Source of the DNA: Trichopria drosophilae
Lineage: Eukaryota > Arthropoda > Insecta > Hymenoptera > Diapriidae
Assembly: GCA_030407085.1 (NCBI GenBank)
Contig: CM059585.1
Span: 1,497,001 to 1,561,000, forward strand
Length of the DNA stretch: 64,000 nt
Direction: 5' to 3'
Below the pieces are notes generated by a model. That model saw only the letters and a list, made by a program, of their open reading frames with translations. It searched no databases and had not been told where the DNA came from. A program made the position numbers and the translations under genes. This document shows, in pieces, positions 57,620-64,000 of the stretch (positions are counted from its first letter, which is position 1; each line of letters opens with the position of its first letter).

Positions 57620-57712
57620 ACACCAATTAGAACACAATTGAAAAATATGATTGTTACGGAAATAACAATTAAATGATTTCGGTCGAATTCATTTTTATCG
57701 GAAATTCATGGA
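57620..57712 (+). repeat. ~90-bp direct repeat, copy 2
   Basis: ACCAATTAGAACACAATTGA to GGTCGAATTCATTTTTATCG. See copy 1 at 56079. Confidence 0.7.
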
Positions 57713-58458
57713 TGACAAACTTACAGTAACAATAATTTTCATCATATTCCTTTTTTTGTTTTTATCCAAATCATTTTTAAAAATGTTCCTGAAATTTTGT
57801 AATGGAAAATCATACGGTAAAACCTCATAATCTCCGAATGCTCAAAAATATTTTTTTCTGAAAAATGTCTTATTTCAGGAGAAAGAACGCTTTAATGAGA
57901 CGATCATACTTCAATGCTAAAGAGGAATTTGCATCCAATAAAAGAGCATACGTATTTTTAATATTGTTCTAGAATTTTTAATTGTGAAAATAAATCGGTT
58001 ATTTTTTACTATTTTGTTATTAACACGTTACATATCTTATACGAATGAACAATCATTTTTATGATAAGTTATTATGTCAAAACGCATTTACAACTTCTCT
58101 TAAAACGCGATGAATAAAATTAGATCTGTGCGGCTAAAAATATAACATTTTTCTTACGAATTCTCTTGATTTCCCGAAATATAACCCTAACGAAACATCA
58201 CTTGAGTTCCAGTAAAAGGATGTCGAAAGCGCCCAAAATTATGTCAATCTGCTATCATCAATCTCAAAAATAATTGAAAAGGTTAAAAATGAATAAAAGG
58301 ATCCAATGGACTCAACAGAATTATGACTATGAACTTGTCAAACTTAGTCGGTGTAAATGACCAACAATGAAAGAAATTCTTTAGATTTAATTTCTCTTTG
58401 AATAGCTCGGAAATTTGAATAGCTCAAACCCACAAGTTCAGTGATCATATTCAAACGA

Positions 58459-58833
58459 TTAGTCATACTGACCATAGTTGACAATCCAATTATCTACTAA
58501 AGCTGGAATTGATAACCTCAACCTAACCCATCCTGTGCTAACAGAGGTGTACGTATCCAATTTCCCGATCGGGGTCATCAAGGGAATCTGATGCGATCCA
58601 GGAAAATGATTTTCAGACCAACTTAAACATCCCAAAATACACAATCTGAAGAGCTCTTTCAAGGAACCTATATCATAAAATTTAGAGATACGTTTTAACG
58701 ATATTATCCGGTGTTCAAAGATTCCACCCAAAAATTGCAAGAGTTCAAAAGTATAAGATCCAGGATTTTTCCATGTAATTCCAGGTAGAAGGAGACCCTG
58801 TTGCGGCCCTACGCGCATGCGGTAACTGAACAT
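58459..58833 (-). other. Unassigned 124-codon open frame
   Basis: It starts MFSYRMRVGPQQG and ends ALVDNWIVNYGQYD. It lies in a less AT-rich block and is bounded upstream by a stop. No domain, signal peptide or homologue is recognised. It may be a chance frame or a repeat remnant; the frame overlaps a palindromic CGCGCATGCGG motif. Confidence 0.2.
58811..58823. promoter_or_regulatory. NRF-1/Ewg-like palindromic motif
   Basis: ACGCGCATGCGG is close to the YGCGCATGCGCR consensus bound by NRF-1 and its insect homologue Erect wing. The surrounding 58790-59210 region is the most GC-rich block of the last 20 kb. If IA-2 starts at 55258, a promoter here would be suitably placed. This is inference. 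Confidence 0.25.
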
Positions 58834-59219
58834 TTATGCGTGTGCTCGATTACATTGATCGTTGGTATACGTGTGAATTGTAACCGTTATATAATAATAT
58901 ATACAAATATATCGTGTGAGAAGGAAATAATTTAAGAAGGGGATGAAAAGAGATGGAGCGGCTAGAATCGTCCATGAAAAACTTAGATGGAAATAGATAA
59001 TAGAAAGAGTAAAATAATCATGAGCTACTAGATGGAAAGGAGATAAGGATGGTGGGAGTGTGATGGGGTATGGGGTATGGGGTGGAAATGAAAGGACGAG
59101 GTTGGGTGGAGTAAGCGAAGGCGGTGGCTGCGTGGGACGTACAGCTCAATAACTGCTAGGAATCGGCGTGGGACGACACCGGCTCCAGAATAACCCCACA
59201 TTTATTTCCCATTTGTATT

Positions 59220-62200
59220 TTTTTAACAATGTGTAAACACCAGGTGTGCAATAAAAAAAAATTTTGTTAGTAAGATCTTAAGATTTTCTTTATTCATCCA
59301 ATTCCATTGAGACATCGCCTTTGAATTTTCTATTTTGAGGATTGAAATCTCAACAATCGTTTAAAAAGAATCTTCTTAAATTGAAAGATCAATTCGTATT
59401 GATAAGAAGCTACATATGGTAACAGAAGTGGATATTCCTACTAAAAAATGTTACAAAATAAAAATGTGAGAAATAGGTATTTACATGATAAATTATTAAA
59501 GTCAAGATCGTTTTATCTAAGTCTCTCCTTTGTGCACCTCGACGCTGTAATATAAATGGCACTTCATTTTATCACGAGATAGTACATCCATTAGATGTCT
59601 CACAGCTTTTATCGATCCCATTCTTTGTTTATTTTACTCTCACATAGTAATGTAATATTTTCAAGAATATTCGGTTGCTGATACTCGAAGGTAGATAGAT
59701 ATTGTGAGAGTTATTAACTTTGGTATTCTTTTTTTTAACATTGTGGATTTAAGGGTGGTAGGAGTGAGATGGGGTATTTTGAAGATACTTTTATTTACGA
59801 AATTGGATTCAGAATAGACGAATTATGATATTGCCGATTTATTGTTGACAATAAATAAAATTGCAAATATATTTATTTTAATAGACATGAGTAAAATATT
59901 TTCATTATTTTTGTTCCAATGTACTTAATATTTAATACAAACATAGTATGTGATTATATGTATATTTCAGTAAGATATTTTCTGCATATAAGACATTACG
60001 CGTAGAAGAAATATAATTACTCAACTACTAAATAAGTCAAACAGATTCCATGTAAAATAGGTACTTGTTCGAGTCCTGATAGAAAATTGAATAATGGTTG
60101 AAGAGGAAATAGAATTTGATGTTAATTTTCTCATCATCACGTTTGACTTTATTGAATCCAAATCAAATAGACTCGAAATATGGTTAACTTTATTTGAAAT
60201 TATTTACATCAAATTTGAAGTTCATTGACCTTACTTTAAAGTACTTTCAGAGTATTTTTTTAAAGTATGAACGAATTAAACAAGATTAGGTTATTAATCT
60301 AATCAATGCGATTAATCTAAAATTTAATCGGATTATTTAGTTCGTATATGTAAAAAAAAGACAGATTTTAAGGACCAAACATACCTAAACTTTAATATTA
60401 TTTATGCTTTCATCGGGTACTAACTATACTCCAATTTTTTTATGCTATTTTTGTTATTAATTATACATTTTTTAATCCTTATTTTGTCTAATTTATCTTA
60501 TTGGTTATGGAAGCAATTATTTCGTTTGAACTTAATGTCCACAACTGATTTCTTACCAACAGCCAAAGTTGGAAGAAACTGGCAAATATAAAGAAATTTA
60601 CATTTGCTTATTAGTAATTAATGAATTATTCTTTAAATTCCTTTGAGTTAAAATTGAGCCACTCTTCTAGGAGTGAGTTTTTTTTCACTCTTGATGGAGT
60701 AAAATGTCACTCATGATGATAAAAGAGTGGCTAAGTTTTCTATCCAAAGGATTTAGAAAGTAGAAATAAGAGGCTGCAATTTTTTACATTCAGAAAGTTT
60801 TAAATAAGAAATTACAAAAATAAAGTGGAGGTTTATTGCACTTTTATTTGTTTTTAAAAAGAATTTTTATTTTTTTAGAAATCAATGATTTCATTAAACT
60901 CTGAGAAGTCAGTAGCTCATTAAGAAAATGTAGGTTGTATTTTTGGGTTTTTTAAAGTACCTTATTTATAAACGTGTAAGAGAAAAAAATATACACAAAA
61001 TATACATGGAAACTTTTTTACTAATCAAATAATTTGTGAAATCTTTTTCTATAAGAATTAAATTAAGCTTCTATAACCATTAAAATAATTTTTATAAATT
61101 TTACTTCGAAAATGAAAAAAACAATCTTTCTTAACTGTCATAAATAAATTTTCTAAAATAAATTAATGGTTTTGTAAAATATCCTTTATTCATGGTTATT
61201 TATGAAAACAAAAGTGCTTTAAAATTCGACCAGAACATTTACTTTAGCACCTAAATTTAACGCTAAATCATGCAAAACAAACTACTAACTTCATCCGTCC
61301 TTTAATGTTCTATTGATTTCGGCTTTGATGTAAGCTTTAGTGAACTCCTGCTATCATGGATTGAGTATCCGACAACATGAAGGCTTGTGCAATCCTATTA
61401 TTTATGTGTTTGATGACGTAACTTTAGTAAAAAACAGAATTTGATAAAAAAATTAGTACAAAAGAGATATACATTTTCTAATAATATTATTTTATGAGAT
61501 TTTATTCTATTCTTAGGAAAACTTACATTTTAAAAAATGTATCGAATTCTTCTTCTGAAGGAGATCAGAAAATGTCGACTAGAGCAACTACAAAAAAGTA
61601 TGGAATATTTCCTGCAAAAATCGGATTACAAATAAAATGTTTTTTATTAAGTCATTATAATCGAAGATTTTTTATATTCTCAAAATTCTGATTTCTAAAT
61701 TCAGAATTTTTCAGCCATTTTTACAAACATTTCTTGCGTCTGAAATTTTACTTCATGTAAAGTGAGCTGTTACTCCAAAAAAGTGGCTTTTGAATTCCCA
61801 ATTTAACAGTTAATAAACAATTCCCACTATAAGGTGAAAAACGACTTCATATTTAGTTCTTTTGACTTTCTTCTAGTTAAAGTAATGGGTAATTGTGGAG
61901 GAAAGCCACCTATCTGATAGAAGTTTGAGAAAATAAATTGTTTGCTTTATTTTTTTGCTTGGGACAATCTAACGTAAACATAGTGTAACAATAATCGAAG
62001 AATTATAATCAATAGATATTAATAGATCATGTAATAAATAAGGCATACTTTCATGTTCTATTTTGAGTGAATCGTAATTGGATTGATGAACATATAATTA
62101 CATTTTTGAAGTCATTAAGGTTCCGATATAAAAGTTATAAAAAATTAAATGCCGTTCTCCTAGTTGCTACACTGAAAGAAAAATTTATTTCTTTTAATGA

Positions 62201-64000
62201 AATGTATTCACTTGAAATTCATTTACACCAATCAAATAATCATGTCTTTGATTCAAATAAATCTTCTTTAGTTCAAGAGAATAACAAAGAATTGCAGAGA
62301 AATAAATATAAAGCATAAATTTTAGAAAGATGTACTTATTACTGATCGTATACCAATTAATGGACTACCATTTATAGATTCCTTGCCCTAATTTGTAGAT
62401 ACATTACACAGCCAGAAATAAAATAACCAACCTCTTAGTTTAATTGTAGTATGCATTTAGCTCAAGTTTCCTAAATACTTTACTCCTATATATTATTTTC
62501 AAACCAAAATATGCGATGTCGAAATAAATGTCAAGTTTTGTTTTATTTATTTTGAAGTAGAACATAACATTTACAAACAAACTTTTCATTTTGTACTTTC
62601 TACAAATGTTAAATGTGATTATTCAAATTTTTTTCAAATGTATTTTTAGATGTGCAATCTAGTTGTACTTACTAAATTTTATTCACTTATTTTAATCGAT
62701 TTCCTTTTGATATTTTTGTGTTTCTTCCAATTATTTCATTATCTATATTTTTGTTGTATGGTTAAAAGACAATTGTTAGATTTATTATTATTCCCAATAG
62801 TTATTGTCTGTAGGGTAGAACAAGGTTTAAAACATAGTTACACGACCTATATAATAAATTGGTTTACGTTCCATGATTGGCGTAACTATATCGTACTCCC
62901 TGATAGTAACTAAGGATGCGGGAGCTTACAATTAGTATTTTCTTAATTAACATGATTATGCGTGCAGAGTATACGTTTCCTTCCACTGCTTAATTATTCT
63001 ATATAAACTAGCCATCTAAATAATTTTTTAGAAAATATAAAATGTATAATGATTATTATTATTATTGAAAAAAAAACAGAGGAATTTAGTACACTGAACA
63101 ATTTTAAATTTCAGCAAACATTGATTAGAATAGTAGCGAAGTAAAGGTTTCCTTACTGAAGAAAGAAATTTCCTAAGCCAAGTAAGATTTGTTATAAAGA
63201 TGAAAAAATTTGTAAAATATGTAAGAAAATATTTTCTTAAACTAAGTAGTTATTTGCTGCTATTATACTAACAAAACTATCGATATTATTTGTTAAATTA
63301 CCACTAAATGTTGTAGACAAAATTCTGTAACAGCAATTCGACCAAGTATTATACCAATTATTTAATCAGTTCTGGAAAACTTATAACATTTATTCAATTT
63401 ACTTATTGTTATAAGGAAATGTTTAATTCTTCAATTAAATAACATTATTACTAACACTGCTTCAGTATGAATCCTACAATATTTTTAATATTGAACATTT
63501 TCAGTATGAAAGTATTTAAATTATTTCATAATTTAAAATAAAATTATTGAAAAAGTTATGTAAAATAAATTTAAAATTTAGCTTCTTTTAAGAATTAAAA
63601 AAAAACAGAACATTACAAGTACAAAATTATCAACTTTAATGCGAATATTTTTAAAAGTAGCGAATAAAGAAAATGACTTCAGAATGAATTTGAGATAATT
63701 AAAAAATGTCTTTCTTTTTAGAAAATCGTACTTAATTTACTAAAAGTTTTCATCACTTAATTGATATTCGTTATAATTAGTAATATATACATATTACTGC
63801 ACATAATTGTTTAATTTAAATTCAAGTAATGCCTAGGAATTATATACTTTCATATCACACTCGCCATAACCTTCTCAGTTAAATTCAAAGTTTTAACTTT
63901 CTTGTACAAATAACATGTTTCATTATTTCAAATGAGAAAATTGTTATGAAATACTTTTCGTATGTAAATAAGGATATAAGTTTATATTCAATGGAACTTT
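59220..64000. other. AT-rich terminal stretch without supported genes
   Basis: Only scattered short frames are seen, none with motifs or splice support. A small hairpin (GAGCCACTCTT near 60656 and AAGAGTGGCT near 60725) is the only clear structure. Confidence 0.5.

Noticed and set aside
60545..60610. Hydrophobic minus-strand segment ending at a GTAAGA donor as an IA-2 signal exon
   Set aside because: The phase-1 frame has no ATG after the upstream stop.
62067..62318. 83-codon + strand frame
   Set aside because: Low-complexity AT-rich composition, no motif or splice support, and expected by chance in this amount of DNA.
1..64000. CRISPR arrays, bacterial operons or phage
   Set aside because: The introns, poly(A) tails and gene families are those of an animal nuclear genome; the 15-bp arrays lack spacer structure.

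Overview
This is an AT-rich, intron-rich and repeat-dense animal nuclear window, almost certainly from an insect. Hymenoptera is likely but not proven: the evidence is the gene content, short GT-AG introns beside multi-kilobase ones, TTAGG-like scraps, and abundant fold-back, piggyBac-, mariner- and pogo-like elements. Nothing in it looks bacterial.

Two convergent host genes occupy the first 37 kb. On the + strand, four exons (5152-15618) encode the middle and C-terminus of CtIP/Sae2 (RBBP8 family), the DNA-end-resection cofactor of the MRN nuclease. Its N-terminus is not found, and an 8.6-kb intron packed with inverted repeats splits the conserved C-terminal domain. On the - strand, 15 phase-compatible exons from 37276 down to 18138 encode IA-2 (PTPRN/ia2/ida-1 family), the dense-core-vesicle transmembrane pseudophosphatase. 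They cover a RESP18-type four-cysteine luminal domain, a mature ectodomain, one membrane span and a single inactive PTP domain. A candidate signal-peptide exon at 55222-55258 has the right splice phase and would make the gene at least 37 kb long.

The longest IA-2 intron in the confirmed part (28976-36350) holds an intact non-LTR retrotransposon (29647-34962, - strand, same sense as the gene). It has ORF1 with a CCHC knuckle, and ORF2 with endonuclease, reverse transcriptase, RNase H and a terminal zinc knuckle. It also has a poly(A) tail, an identical 13-14-bp target-site duplication, and an Inr plus a +28 downstream promoter element. Decayed, nested fragments of a second non-LTR family fill 610-3960.

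From about 37.3 kb to the end no further gene can be shown with confidence. The stretch holds copies of an unclassified ~300-bp repeat, MITEs, a tRNA-derived relic, a GA microsatellite and three arrays of a degenerate 15-bp unit whose translation resembles pentapeptide repeats. It also holds a ~4.1-kb inverted repeat (about 53450-57575) containing two of those arrays, with the candidate IA-2 first exon in its loop. The last 5 kb are featureless AT-rich DNA. All exon models are read from ORFs, splice signals and recognised protein motifs. No alignment or transcript data were available.
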